From assembly GCA_018831055.1 (NCBI GenBank), contig JAHJRE010000232.1, positions 1 through 37,891 on the forward strand: a stretch of DNA of 37,891 bases. Reading direction: 5' to 3'. The DNA comes from Bacteroidota bacterium (lineage in GTDB: Bacteria; Bacteroidota; Bacteroidia; Bacteroidales; B18-G4). Below the pieces are notes generated by a model that had not been told where the DNA came from, searched no databases, and saw only the letters and a program-made list of their open reading frames with translations. A program made the position numbers and the translations under genes. This document shows, piece after piece, positions 1 through 7,825 of this stretch. How positions within the stretch are numbered: position 1 is the first letter of the stretch; each line of letters opens with the position of its first letter.

Positions 1-44
1 AGCCCCTAGTCCCTAGCCCCTAGCCCCTAGTCCCCAGCAACCTC
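1..44. repeat. Heptamer tandem repeat at left window edge
   Basis: Positions 3-37 are five consecutive 7-nt units of the form CCCCTAG, TCCCTAG or TCCCCAG, and 38-44 is a degenerate sixth unit. The array probably continues to the left of the window. It lies just downstream of the stop codon of the BASS transporter gene. Its C-rich units resemble the CTCCCAG units at 16177-16253, so it is treated as part of the same 7-nt-period intergenic repeat family. Confidence 0.7.
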
Positions 45-63
45 AGCATTACGGCTTCCGTAA

Positions 64-951
64 TCAAATGTTAATTCGCGAACTCCTGTTAATTATGAGT
101 CCGAAAGCAATTGCGCTGAAGAAGGTGAAGAATCCGTAAATAACGGCTGGGATGGCCATCATGGGCTCATTCAGAAAAAGGGCGCTGCTGGCGATGGTGA
201 TAGCGAGAGCGCTGTTTTGGATGCCAACTTCCACAGACAGGGTAATTTGCGTTTTTCTGCCGTAACGTAACCATTTTGCTGCACCATAACCTGCCAGCAT
301 TCCTAAAATGTTCAAAATAAAAGCATAGGGGGCAGTCTTCATGTACAGGGCAGAAACCATCATAGGGTCGCCTCTGCGTGTTCCAAGCATGGCAATGAGA
401 AAAATCACGGCATAGATGGAAGGCAGGATGTACCTCCCCGGTTTTTCCAGTTTCCTGGCTACTATGGGAAAACGGTATTTTGTGAATACACCGAGGGATG
501 TTGGTAAAACCGTTACCAGGAATACATTAAGGATAGTATTTAATACAGGCAACCTGATAACCTCACCTTCGCCCATGAAGGCCTGAAGACCAAGGTATAT
601 TATCAAAGGTACGGAAACAAGCGTCATGATACTGTTTACTGCGGTCATGCTTATGGATAAAGCTACATTTCCGCGCAGGAGATAGGTGATCAGATTGGAT
701 GTAGCTCCACCGGGTGATGCAGCAATAATGATTATACCGGTTTTTAATTCCGGGGGTAGTCCGGAAACTGACGCTATAAAAAATGCCAGCAAGGGTAAAA
801 GGATCATCTGGCAGATCAATCCCAATATCATTCCGCGTGGTTTTATCAGTACCCTCTCAAAATCATTCAGAGAAAGGGATAAGCCCATACCGAACATCAG
901 CAGTCCGAGCGAAGCAGGGAGGATATAAACCGAAAAGAATGACGTTGTCAA
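64..951 (-). CDS. BASS family (bile acid:sodium symporter-like) transporter
   Basis: The 295-residue protein is almost entirely hydrophobic, with about nine or ten membrane segments, and has the layout of the bile acid:sodium symporter (SBF/BASS) family. Early in the protein is the FGMGLSLSLNDF segment, and around residues 76-88 is a small-residue-rich stretch (IAASPGGATSNLI) typical of the family crossover region. It probably carries out sodium-coupled uptake of an organic anion across the inner membrane; the substrate cannot be told. The start is a TTG only 4 bp beyond the lpxB stop, because the next ATG (about residue 19) would remove part of the first membrane helix. This suggests translational coupling as the last gene of the DUF502-surE-lpxB operon. 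Confidence 0.8.
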   Translation of the reverse strand: MTTSFFSVYILPASLGLLMFGMGLSLSLNDFERVLIKPRGMILGLICQMILLPLLAFFIASVSGLPPELKTGIIIIAASPGGATSNLITYLLRGNVALSISMTAVNSIMTLVSVPLIIYLGLQAFMGEGEVIRLPVLNTILNVFLVTVLPTSLGVFTKYRFPIVARKLEKPGRYILPSIYAVIFLIAMLGTRRGDPMMVSALYMKTAPYAFILNILGMLAGYGAAKWLRYGRKTQITLSVEVGIQNSALAITIASSALFLNEPMMAIPAVIYGFFTFFSAIAFGLIINRSSRINI

Positions 952-955
952 GTTG

Positions 956-2080
956 TTATTTGTTAACCTTTAAACATTCGACCATTTTTTCTGCAGCGTT
1001 TGCGGAAGCTCCTTTACCACCCAGTTTTTCTCTGAGAAGTTTGAAATTCCGTAACATACGGGTCCGGTATGTGTTGTCGTAAATCAGTGAAATCAGCTCT
1101 TCGCGGAGATTATCCGGCGTAAGGTTGTATTGTATCAGTTCTTTAACTACCATTTTGTCCATGATCAGATTCACCAGGGAAATATACTTTATCTTAACGA
1201 TACTTCGTGCTATGGAATATGAAAACACATTTCCTTTATAGCAAACGACTTCAGGGACGTTCATCAAGGCTGTTTCCAATGTTGCAGTACCGGATGTGAC
1301 CAGGGCAGCATCAGAGAACCGTAAAAGACTGTGCATTTGCCTGTAAACAATTTTCACACGGGAAGAGCCTGTAATCTTTTCATAAAACTCTTTGGGCAGG
1401 GAAGGGGCTGCAGCGATCACGAACTGGTGATCAGGAAAATCAGAGATGATTTTCAGCATGACCCTCAAAATGGCCGATACTTCCTGGCGGCGGCTTCCCG
1501 GGAGAAGGGCAATAATGGGTTTCTCCTCCAGCCCGTTTCTGCCTGTAAATATTTTGCGGTCTTCTTCGTCAAGGTCTTCCGGCAAAGCATCCAGGAGAGG
1601 ATGCCCGACAAAATCAACAGGGTAATCGTATGAACGGTAAAAATCTTTTTCAAACGGAAGGATCACAAACATCCTGTCGACATCCCTTTTGATCTTATGC
1701 ACTCTGGACTTTTTCCATGCCCATACCTGTGGTGAAATATAGTAAAATACACGAATGTTTTTTTCATGGGCAAATTCGGCAATTCTGAGGTTAAATCCCG
1801 GGTAATCGACAAGTATCAATACATCGGGCTGGTATTCCAGGATGTCGTTCTTACAAAATTTCAGGTTGCGCAATATTGTTTTCAGATTCAGTAGTACCTC
1901 AAGGAAACCCATGAAAGCGAGATCGCGGTAATGCTTAACCAGAAAACCGCCTTGTTCCTGCATGAGGTCGCCTCCCCAACACCTGAAACTTGCCTCCTGG
2001 TCCCTCAGCCTTAACTCTTTCATGAGATTTGAGGCGTGAAGATCACCCGATGCTTCCCCTGCAATAATGTAATACTTCAT
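956..2080 (-). CDS. lpxB: Lipid-A-disaccharide synthase LpxB
   Basis: LpxB (glycosyltransferase family 19) joins UDP-2,3-diacylglucosamine and lipid X to form the lipid A disaccharide at the inner face of the inner membrane. The 374-residue protein shows the family motifs in order: GEASGDLHAS (residues 8-17), VDYPGFN (91-97), YYISPQVWAW (113-122), PGSRRQE (194-200) and TSGTATLET (262-270). The ATG at 2080 is preferred over a TTG five codons upstream because it starts directly at the N-terminal strand of the Rossmann fold. Length matches the E. coli enzyme (about 380). It lies in a minus-strand operon downstream of surE and a small membrane protein gene. Its presence implies an LPS-bearing outer membrane. 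Confidence 0.95.
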   Translation of the reverse strand: MKYYIIAGEASGDLHASNLMKELRLRDQEASFRCWGGDLMQEQGGFLVKHYRDLAFMGFLEVLLNLKTILRNLKFCKNDILEYQPDVLILVDYPGFNLRIAEFAHEKNIRVFYYISPQVWAWKKSRVHKIKRDVDRMFVILPFEKDFYRSYDYPVDFVGHPLLDALPEDLDEEDRKIFTGRNGLEEKPIIALLPGSRRQEVSAILRVMLKIISDFPDHQFVIAAAPSLPKEFYEKITGSSRVKIVYRQMHSLLRFSDAALVTSGTATLETALMNVPEVVCYKGNVFSYSIARSIVKIKYISLVNLIMDKMVVKELIQYNLTPDNLREELISLIYDNTYRTRMLRNFKLLREKLGGKGASANAAEKMVECLKVNK

Positions 2081-2104
2081 AATGTGTGTTGGCAATTAAA
2101 TTGT

Positions 2105-2392
2105 TTACCGTATCCAGTCTTTATATAATGCAAAGAAAGCGATGATCAGAATAAATGTGACGACCAGTATTCCTCTTCCTGTTTTATCAAATTTCAGATT
2201 AACCAGGTAATAGCGCATCACAAGCAGGTTGACGGCAATGCCCAGCAATTCAAAAAATGGAGATCTTCGGGGACTGAATCCCGAAATACCTTCTTCAACC
2301 ACCATCATGATGCCGGAAAGGATGAACCAGGTTAAAACAGGCAGCAGCAAACCCAATACGACACCAAGCATATATGAATTTTTCCTAAGCAT
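2105..2392 (-). CDS. Small membrane protein of unknown function between surE and lpxB
   Basis: This 95-residue protein has three probable transmembrane segments (about residues 8-28, 45-65 and 73-90) joined by short loops, one of them containing SPRRSPFFELLG. No family is recognised. Its start overlaps the end of surE by 8 bp and its stop is 24 bp from the lpxB start, so it is firmly inside the operon. A role in the envelope or lipid A assembly is a guess from position only. The coding call rests on tight packing, overlap, an ATG start and clear hydrophobic periodicity. Confidence 0.75.
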   Translation of the reverse strand: MLRKNSYMLGVVLGLLLPVLTWFILSGIMMVVEEGISGFSPRRSPFFELLGIAVNLLVMRYYLVNLKFDKTGRGILVVTFILIIAFFALYKDWIR

Positions 2393-3158
2393 GGTTTTCC
2401 CAGTGTTTAAAATGTTCCAGGAAGTGGTGAGCCGTTAAGTCGAAATGCACCGGAACCACCGAAACGTAATTATTCCGCAGAGCCCATTCATCGGTTTCCG
2501 GGTGGTCTTCCAGGAGTTCGAAAGTCCCCCGTAGCCAGAAATACTCCTTCTGAGCGGGATCTACCCTCAATTCATAGTCTTCCACCCAGCGTGAGCGGGC
2601 CTGGCGGCAGACTTTGATGCCTTTGATCTCGCTCCCGTTTATTGCAGGGATGTTCACATTAAGGCATATGTCTTTTGGTAGTCCGTCGCTAAGAACTTTC
2701 TCCGTAATTTTTTTAATGAATGCATCACAATGGCTGAAATCTGCATCATGGCTATAATCCAGGAGGCTAAACCCAATTGACGGAACTCCTCCAATAGCGC
2801 TTTCCAATGCTGCTGCCATGGTGCCGGAGTAAACTATATTCACGGCAGAGTTGGATCCATGATTGATGCCGGATACCATAAGATCCGGCTTGCCTTTTAT
2901 CACGAATTGTTCTCCGAGTTTCACACAGTCTACGGGGGTACCGGTGCAGGCATACTTTTCAAATCCATCAATCTTTTCCAACAGTTTGAGCCGTAAAGGC
3001 TCACGGGCAGTAACTGCGTGACCTGTTCCTGACATTGGATGCAAGGGAGCAACTACCTTTACATCTCCAAGCTCACGCATTACCTTTATCAAAGCTTCGA
3101 TACCCGGCGCTTCAACTCCATCGTCGTTCGTTACAAATATAAGCGGTCTTTTCTTCAT
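2385..3158 (-). CDS. surE: 5'/3'-nucleotidase SurE
   Basis: SurE is a metal-dependent 5'(3')-nucleoside monophosphatase linked to stationary-phase survival. The 257-residue protein begins with the diagnostic FVTNDDGVEAPGI segment (Asp12 and Asp13 bind metal). It is followed by HPMSGTGHAVT (about 41-51), which supplies the conserved Ser, and by SGINHGSN near residue 96, which supplies the conserved Asn. Length fits the family (about 250). The ATG is the only sensible start. It sits 9 bp downstream of the DUF502 gene and overlaps the next gene by 8 bp. SurE next to lpxB is an arrangement I recall from other Bacteroidota. Confidence 0.95.
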   Translation of the reverse strand: MKKRPLIFVTNDDGVEAPGIEALIKVMRELGDVKVVAPLHPMSGTGHAVTAREPLRLKLLEKIDGFEKYACTGTPVDCVKLGEQFVIKGKPDLMVSGINHGSNSAVNIVYSGTMAAALESAIGGVPSIGFSLLDYSHDADFSHCDAFIKKITEKVLSDGLPKDICLNVNIPAINGSEIKGIKVCRQARSRWVEDYELRVDPAQKEYFWLRGTFELLEDHPETDEWALRNNYVSVVPVHFDLTAHHFLEHFKHWENHA

Positions 3159-3167
3159 TATATTAAG

Positions 3168-3755
3168 TTATATATTGGTTACACCGGCAGAGATAATGAA
3201 TTTCATGACTTCCGCCGGATTTGTATCTAAAGGTTTAACATGTTCTGCCGGTACAATGAACAGATTGCCCGACCAGGCATAGGAATGGGGGAGATAAACG
3301 GCAACATACTTGTCTTCCAGCCCTAAAATCGATAAATCATTGTTGGTCACAAAACCGATCTTTTGCAAATTGGAATTCTGACTTATCGTTACCAGAACCG
3401 GTTCATTAAAACGTTTCTTCTTTCCAACAAATGCTTCAAGCAAATCCTTAATCGATGTATAAATGATTTTAATTAAAGGTGCTTTCGTAATGAACCTTTC
3501 CACTAAACCGGCAAGGGGTTTGAAAATAAATGATGATCCAAGAAATCCGATCAGGGTTATGGAAACCAGGATGATAAGCAAACCCAGTCCCGGTATGGTA
3601 AATCCCAGAAGGCTCTTGATATACTGCGTCAATAACCCATCAACATAAACAAAGGCAATATAGATAATGTAAATGGTAATGCTGATAGGCGCAAGAAACA
3701 ACAATCCCTGGAAAAAATATCCAAGAAGGGCAGAAGCAAATTTTCGATGTTCCAT
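3168..3755 (-). CDS. DUF502 family membrane protein
   Basis: The 195-residue protein has two strong membrane helices (about residues 10-36 and 48-78). A soluble region follows that contains FITKAPLIKIIYTSIKDLLE and later VYLPHSYAWSGNLFIVP. This layout is that of the DUF502 family, found in many bacteria and of unknown function. It is the first gene of the operon that continues through surE and lpxB. A TAnnTTTG-type -7 box on the minus strand (3770-3777, TATTTTTG) lies 14 bp upstream of the start, which supports an operon start here. Confidence 0.85.
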   Translation of the reverse strand: MEHRKFASALLGYFFQGLLFLAPISITIYIIYIAFVYVDGLLTQYIKSLLGFTIPGLGLLIILVSITLIGFLGSSFIFKPLAGLVERFITKAPLIKIIYTSIKDLLEAFVGKKKRFNEPVLVTISQNSNLQKIGFVTNNDLSILGLEDKYVAVYLPHSYAWSGNLFIVPAEHVKPLDTNPAEVMKFIISAGVTNI

Positions 3756-3769
3756 GATTGAAATTTTTA

Positions 3770-3777
3770 CAAAAATA
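3770..3777 (-). promoter_or_regulatory. Candidate -7 box upstream of the DUF502-surE-lpxB operon
   Basis: On the minus strand these bases read TATTTTTG, a full match to the Bacteroidota -7 consensus TAnnTTTG, placed 14 bp before the ATG at 3755. No clear TTTG -33 box is found at 19 bp spacing; a TTTA occurs at about 16 bp. This is a partial match only. Confidence 0.35.
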
Positions 3778-3852
3778 AGATGTATTCCCCTGGTAAAGAT
3801 AATCCCTTGGGTTCTTTAACCGAAATTGCTTTTAGCTGGGATTGCTTTTGTG

Positions 3853-4446
3853 TTAAAAAAATGAATAGAGCTCTTCATAAAGAGCCTTGACCGGCAATCC
3901 CATAACATTATAAAATGAACCGTTGATCTTTTCAATACCAATATATCCAATCCATTCCTGAATTCCATATGCCCCGGCTTTGTCGTAAGGGTGATAATGG
4001 TCGACATAGTATTCGATTTCTTCCTGCGATAGCTCTTTGAAGTAAACGTCGGTTTCCGTGAAGAACTGATGGGTTTTAACAATAGAACGCAAACATACCC
4101 CCGTGGTTACCACATGTTTTTTCCCGGAAATAGCTTGCAGAGCTTTTATAGCCTGTTCTCTGCCGCCGGGTTTGCCAATCAGTTTTTCATCAACGCTGAC
4201 TACGGTATCGGCCGTAATCAACAGGGTATTATCGTTCAGTTCGGAAGAATCGAAGGCAAGGGATTTCAATAAGCTAAGATACAGCACTGTCTCCCGGGCA
4301 TCAAGGTGTGGAGGGTGGTTTTCTTCTGTTTCCCTTACCTCAACATCAAATTCTATCCCCAGTTCTTTTAATAAAAATTGTCTTCTGGGTGACCCTGAAG
4401 CGAGTATGATCTTTTTTTCTTTAAGCTTATCCTTAAGGCTAATCAT
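3853..4446 (-). CDS. maf: Maf family nucleoside triphosphate pyrophosphatase
   Basis: Maf proteins hydrolyse non-canonical or excess nucleoside triphosphates to monophosphate and PPi. The 197-residue protein contains ASGSPRRQFL (residues 16-25), the phosphate-binding loop, then TADTVV with the catalytic Asp at residue 80, GKP with Lys92, and DKAGAYGIQE near residues 155-164. The KAGAYGIQ segment resembles the dTTP/UTP pyrophosphatase (YhdE) subgroup more than the m7GTP subgroup, which is an inference. Its ATG lies 3 bp after the UbiA gene stop, so the two are cotranscribed. It ends the DUF2520-kdsC-ubiA-maf operon. Confidence 0.93.
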   Translation of the reverse strand: MISLKDKLKEKKIILASGSPRRQFLLKELGIEFDVEVRETEENHPPHLDARETVLYLSLLKSLAFDSSELNDNTLLITADTVVSVDEKLIGKPGGREQAIKALQAISGKKHVVTTGVCLRSIVKTHQFFTETDVYFKELSQEEIEYYVDHYHPYDKAGAYGIQEWIGYIGIEKINGSFYNVMGLPVKALYEELYSFF

Positions 4447-4449
4447 AAC

Positions 4450-5418
4450 TTATAAATCCAAACAGATTAGTTCCATCGATAATATACCCGCCAGCATAAT
4501 GATCTTTGCCAGGTTGCTTGCGGATCTCATGTTTTCAGGTTTTGCAGCTTTACCCAAAAGAACCAGGAGATAAATCATCAGGGGCTGAACCGTTATTAAA
4601 AGGTAAATCATTGTATATCGAAGCCCCCACTGCCATAGCTTAATCTGGGCAAGGGCAAGCAAAAGGATGATAATTACTCCTGTCAGGATGAGTATGGGTT
4701 TCATTCCTTTCATACCCAGAATCACCGGAAGGCTCCTGCTTCCGTATCTTTCGTCACCGATCATATCCTGGACATCCTTTATCCACTCCCGTAATAAGGT
4801 CATTAGAAACGCAAACAAGGCAATTGACCATACCAATGCATTGATGCGTTCAAGACCTCTGTAGACTTCCAGGTAAAGATCGGGCGAATTTCTTAATGCC
4901 ATAAACTCAAACAGCCAAACGATCAGGATTACCAATGCCCCGAGGATGGCAATGATCAGATTCCCCCAAAAGAGCATGGTTTTATATCGTGTTGAATAAA
5001 ACCACAATAAACCTGAAATGGCTGGAAATATAAGTCCCATTTGGAATGACCCGGTTTTCACTGAAATAATAAATCCCATTGCTGTAGCAATCGCATTAAG
5101 CAGAAGGTAGATTTTCCAAACCGTAGCAGGATTCAGTATTTCCCCAACCTTATTCCTTAACTTTCTGTTGATTCGATCAATGTCGGTATCCTGAAGATCG
5201 TTGATCATATATCCGCCTGCAGCGATACAAACTGTACTTATCATAAGAAGCACGAAAATCCAGGGATGCAGTTGCAGTCCTGTACCATAAACGTCGTAAA
5301 TGGAACGGATAACGCAAAACCAGACCAGTAACTGTATTAGCACCAGTATCAGGAGGTTGGGTAGCCTGATGATCCCTGCCCAGGCTTGTACTTTTTTACC
5401 AATGAAATGCGCCATCAT
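4450..5418 (-). CDS. UbiA superfamily prenyltransferase
   Basis: This is an integral membrane prenyltransferase of 322 residues with about eight or nine helices. Both Asp-rich motifs of the family are present: NDLQDTDID (Asn73, Asp74, Asp77, Asp81) and DVQDMIGD (Asp215, Asp218, Asp222). These bind Mg2+ and the prenyl diphosphate. In Bacteroidota, proteins of this kind are often annotated as geranylgeranylglycerol-phosphate geranylgeranyltransferase. Menaquinone or another aromatic acceptor cannot be excluded, and no quinone gene lies nearby. The start overlaps kdsC by 23 bp and the stop is 3 bp from maf. The first ATG at 5418 is followed at once by a second Met, and either may be used. Confidence 0.85.
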   Translation of the reverse strand: MMAHFIGKKVQAWAGIIRLPNLLILVLIQLLVWFCVIRSIYDVYGTGLQLHPWIFVLLMISTVCIAAGGYMINDLQDTDIDRINRKLRNKVGEILNPATVWKIYLLLNAIATAMGFIISVKTGSFQMGLIFPAISGLLWFYSTRYKTMLFWGNLIIAILGALVILIVWLFEFMALRNSPDLYLEVYRGLERINALVWSIALFAFLMTLLREWIKDVQDMIGDERYGSRSLPVILGMKGMKPILILTGVIIILLLALAQIKLWQWGLRYTMIYLLITVQPLMIYLLVLLGKAAKPENMRSASNLAKIIMLAGILSMELICLDL

Positions 5419-5917
5419 TCATCCATTTGTTTTGAACCTTCATTACCTGTTCAATAACATCACGTGCGCAGCCTTCACCACCCTTCAGATGTGATATATA
5501 TATCGATATCCTTTTAATTTCATCGGCTGCATCGGCCGGACAAACAGGAATTCCAACTTCTTTCATGATCTCGTAATCGGGGATGTCATCGCCCATGTAT
5601 AATACATGATCAAGGTCTATCTTATGTTTTTTGATATAATGGTTAAAGACGTCAAGTTTCTTTTCAACGCCCAGGAAAATATCGTTGATATTGAGTGCTT
5701 TAAATCGGTTATGCATGGAGGTTGATTTGCCACCTGAAATGATTACGATTCGGTAACCATTTTTTGCCGCAAGTTGCAGCGCATAACCGTCCTTAACGTT
5801 GGCAGTCCTCAAAGGCTCCCCGCTTTCCTGTAGAATAACAGTGCCATCCGTAAGAACACCATCATAATCAAAAACCAACGTGTTTACGTCTTTAAGGAGT
5901 TCTTTATAATTCTTCAT
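5396..5917 (-). CDS. kdsC: KdsC-type HAD phosphatase (Kdo-8-phosphate phosphatase)
   Basis: The 173-residue protein is a cap-less HAD phosphatase. It has the DxD nucleophile motif FDYDGVLTDG (Asp17, Asp19), motif II in VIISGG with a following Lys, and motif III GDDIPDYEIM. Size and motifs match the KdsC subfamily, which forms tetramers and releases phosphate from Kdo-8-phosphate, the step before CMP-Kdo in LPS core synthesis. It overlaps the upstream DUF2520 gene by 4 bp (ATGA) and the downstream UbiA gene by 23 bp. Other HAD-IIIA phosphatases of this size exist, but the lpxB and hldE-type genes in the window fit a Kdo role. Confidence 0.88.
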   Translation of the reverse strand: MKNYKELLKDVNTLVFDYDGVLTDGTVILQESGEPLRTANVKDGYALQLAAKNGYRIVIISGGKSTSMHNRFKALNINDIFLGVEKKLDVFNHYIKKHKIDLDHVLYMGDDIPDYEIMKEVGIPVCPADAADEIKRISIYISHLKGGEGCARDVIEQVMKVQNKWMNDGAFHW

Positions 5918-6708
5918 ATATTAAAATGGTCTTCAATTTTTCCGGATAATAGTTTGTATACTTCCTGAAAATCCTTGTTATTTCCAAGTTTTTCCAAATG
6001 TTTCCGGATTATTTCGTGGTCTTTTCTTTTGGCAGGACCTGTTTGAACATCACCGGGTTTATAATGCATTGCCTTGGTGGCGGTTTCTTTGATCAGTGGC
6101 TTCAGTAAATTAAAATCCAGATTGTTTTCTTCCAGGATTTTTTCCGCTATGAAATACATGTAATTAGTAAAATTACAGGCAAATACAGCCGCTATATGGA
6201 GAAGAAACCTCTGTTCTGAATTAACGGTTTTCACCTCTTTACTTATCTGTGTTGCCAAACCAATTAGTCTATTAATAACTTCATCATCACTTCCTTCAAT
6301 CAGGATGGGTACTTCATTGAAGTTGACCGGATGATCGGAAGAAAAGGTTTGTAGTGGGTAAAATACCCCGTTATTATTTGATAATCCTGAAAGTGCCGAT
6401 ATAGGGAGAGAACCGGAAACATGGACTGTTATACCCGGGTTTAATGACAATCCTTGCGTTTGCTCCATAAATCCTGCATCGCTCAGACAAAAAAAATAAA
6501 ATTCAGATGGGAGAAGCTGTCTGATATCGCTCACAGGGATAGAATTCCATTGATTGGCAAGTTTTTTGGCTTTGTCCGGGTTCCTTCCATAAACCTGTTT
6601 GATTTTTATGCCTTTTTGGAAAAATGCCTCACCAAGGTGCCTGGCAACATTGCCTGTTCCTATCATGATGACCTCCTGAATGGGCTTGATTTCCGCTTTT
6701 GCTGACAT
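5914..6708 (-). CDS. Rossmann-like and DUF2520 domain protein
   Basis: The 264-residue protein opens with a dinucleotide-binding fold (MIGTGNVARHLGEAF, about residues 15-29), as in NADP oxidoreductases of the F420-dependent or pyrroline-5-carboxylate reductase type. After about residue 140 comes the helical DUF2520 domain, including AAVFACNFTNYMY. The substrate is unknown. It is the first gene of a tight operon with kdsC (4 bp overlap), ubiA and maf, and is divergent from the B12-MerR gene across a 229 bp spacer. Confidence 0.85.
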   Translation of the reverse strand: MSAKAEIKPIQEVIMIGTGNVARHLGEAFFQKGIKIKQVYGRNPDKAKKLANQWNSIPVSDIRQLLPSEFYFFCLSDAGFMEQTQGLSLNPGITVHVSGSLPISALSGLSNNNGVFYPLQTFSSDHPVNFNEVPILIEGSDDEVINRLIGLATQISKEVKTVNSEQRFLLHIAAVFACNFTNYMYFIAEKILEENNLDFNLLKPLIKETATKAMHYKPGDVQTGPAKRKDHEIIRKHLEKLGNNKDFQEVYKLLSGKIEDHFNI

Positions 6709-6937
6709 GCCAACGAAATTACAAATTAATTCGCTACGAAGCTGATCCGGTTTGTTTTTACCTCTTTTACTGTTTAACAGTCATTCGTAAATGTAAATAT
6801 TCTATTCTTTCATGTCTCGAACCGTAACCTGGATTTTATATTGATGTATAAGGAATTGCCGATAAATCCTGAAAACAATACATAACTTTGTTTGTTAATA
6901 GAGTTGATGAAAATATTTAACAAAACATTCACTATTA
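6709..6937. promoter_or_regulatory. Divergent intergenic region with a perfect palindrome and a -7 box
   Basis: This spacer separates the minus-strand DUF2520 operon from the plus-strand B12-MerR gene. It holds a perfect 13-nt palindrome ACTGTTTAACAGT at 6769-6781, which could be an operator. A plus-strand TAACTTTG matching the TAnnTTTG -7 consensus lies at 6883-6890, 47 bp before the MerR ATG. No convincing TTTG -33 partner is seen at 19 bp spacing; a TTG lies at 6856-6858. Confidence 0.35.
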
Positions 6938-7825
6938 ATGTCAGGTTGCTACTCAATTAAGGATCTCGAAAGGTTAACCGGGATCAAAGCTCATACCATA
7001 CGTATCTGGGAGAAGCGATATAATATTGTTCAGCCCGAAAGAACAGAGTCCAATATACGATGTTATTCCGACGAGAATCTGAAGAAATTGCTGAATGTTT
7101 CCATCCTGGTGAAAAACGGCTATAAAATATCCCGCATAGCCGATTTTGAAGATGCTGACATCAATGAGAAGATACTGGAAGTTTCCCGGATGAACAATCA
7201 TCATTCCAATCAGGTAGAAAGCCTGATTGTTTCAATGATTGAACTGGATGAGTCTAAGTTTGAGAAAATTTTAAACACAGCCATTATTAAATTGGGATTT
7301 GAAAGCACCGTGTTTGAAATTATTTCCCCTTTGTTTGAAAAGATCGGAGTACTCTGGCAAACGGGTTCTATTAATCCGGCACAGGAACATTTTATATCCA
7401 ATCTTATCCGCAGAAAACTCTTTGTAGCTATTGACGGACTTTCAACCTATTTTGAACCGGGAGCAAAAAAGGTTACCCTATATCTTCCAGAATGGGAACT
7501 TCATGAGATCGGACTTCTTTTATATGATTATCTGCTCAGAAAACACGGAATTAAAACTTTTTTCCTCGGGCAAAGTTTACCCATTCACGATCTGGTCGCG
7601 GTTTCCCGGGTGCAGGTGCCGGATTATATCCTGACTGTTTTTACATCTTCTCTTCCAGTAGAGGAATTGAATGATTATCTCCTGTATCTTTCTGGAAGTT
7701 TTCCCAATGTCAGTATTCTGGTGACCGGCATGCAAACTGTCCAGGAGGGGGTGAGAATTCCATCTAATGTTCTACGCTTTGATGGGGCAAAGGATTTCAA
7801 GGATAAGATCCTGGACAAACTCTGA
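6938..7825 (+). CDS. MerR family regulator with B12-binding domain (CarH/LitR-like)
   Basis: The protein has 295 residues. Residues 5-70 form a MerR winged helix (YSIKDLERLTG, HTIRIWEKRY). Residues 90-170 match the helical cap of cobalamin photoreceptors, with an exact W-x9-EH signature (Trp140, Glu150, His151). Residues 178-295 form a B12-binding fold with E-x-H-x-x-G (Glu187, His189, Gly192), where His189 would be the lower axial ligand. CarH/LitR proteins bind adenosylcobalamin and repress light-induced genes in the dark. The residue after the Trp is Gln141, whereas CarH of Thermus has His132 there, so light chemistry may differ. The gene is followed by an ECF sigma factor, as in LitR/LitS systems. 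No carotenoid genes are adjacent. Confidence 0.88.
   Translation: MSGCYSIKDLERLTGIKAHTIRIWEKRYNIVQPERTESNIRCYSDENLKKLLNVSILVKNGYKISRIADFEDADINEKILEVSRMNNHHSNQVESLIVSMIELDESKFEKILNTAIIKLGFESTVFEIISPLFEKIGVLWQTGSINPAQEHFISNLIRRKLFVAIDGLSTYFEPGAKKVTLYLPEWELHEIGLLLYDYLLRKHGIKTFFLGQSLPIHDLVAVSRVQVPDYILTVFTSSLPVEELNDYLLYLSGSFPNVSILVTGMQTVQEGVRIPSNVLRFDGAKDFKDKILDKL

Noticed and set aside
4103-4573. 156-aa plus-strand ORF opposite maf and ubiA
   Set aside because: It is antisense to two genes with clear motifs and has no recognisable domain; a shadow ORF.
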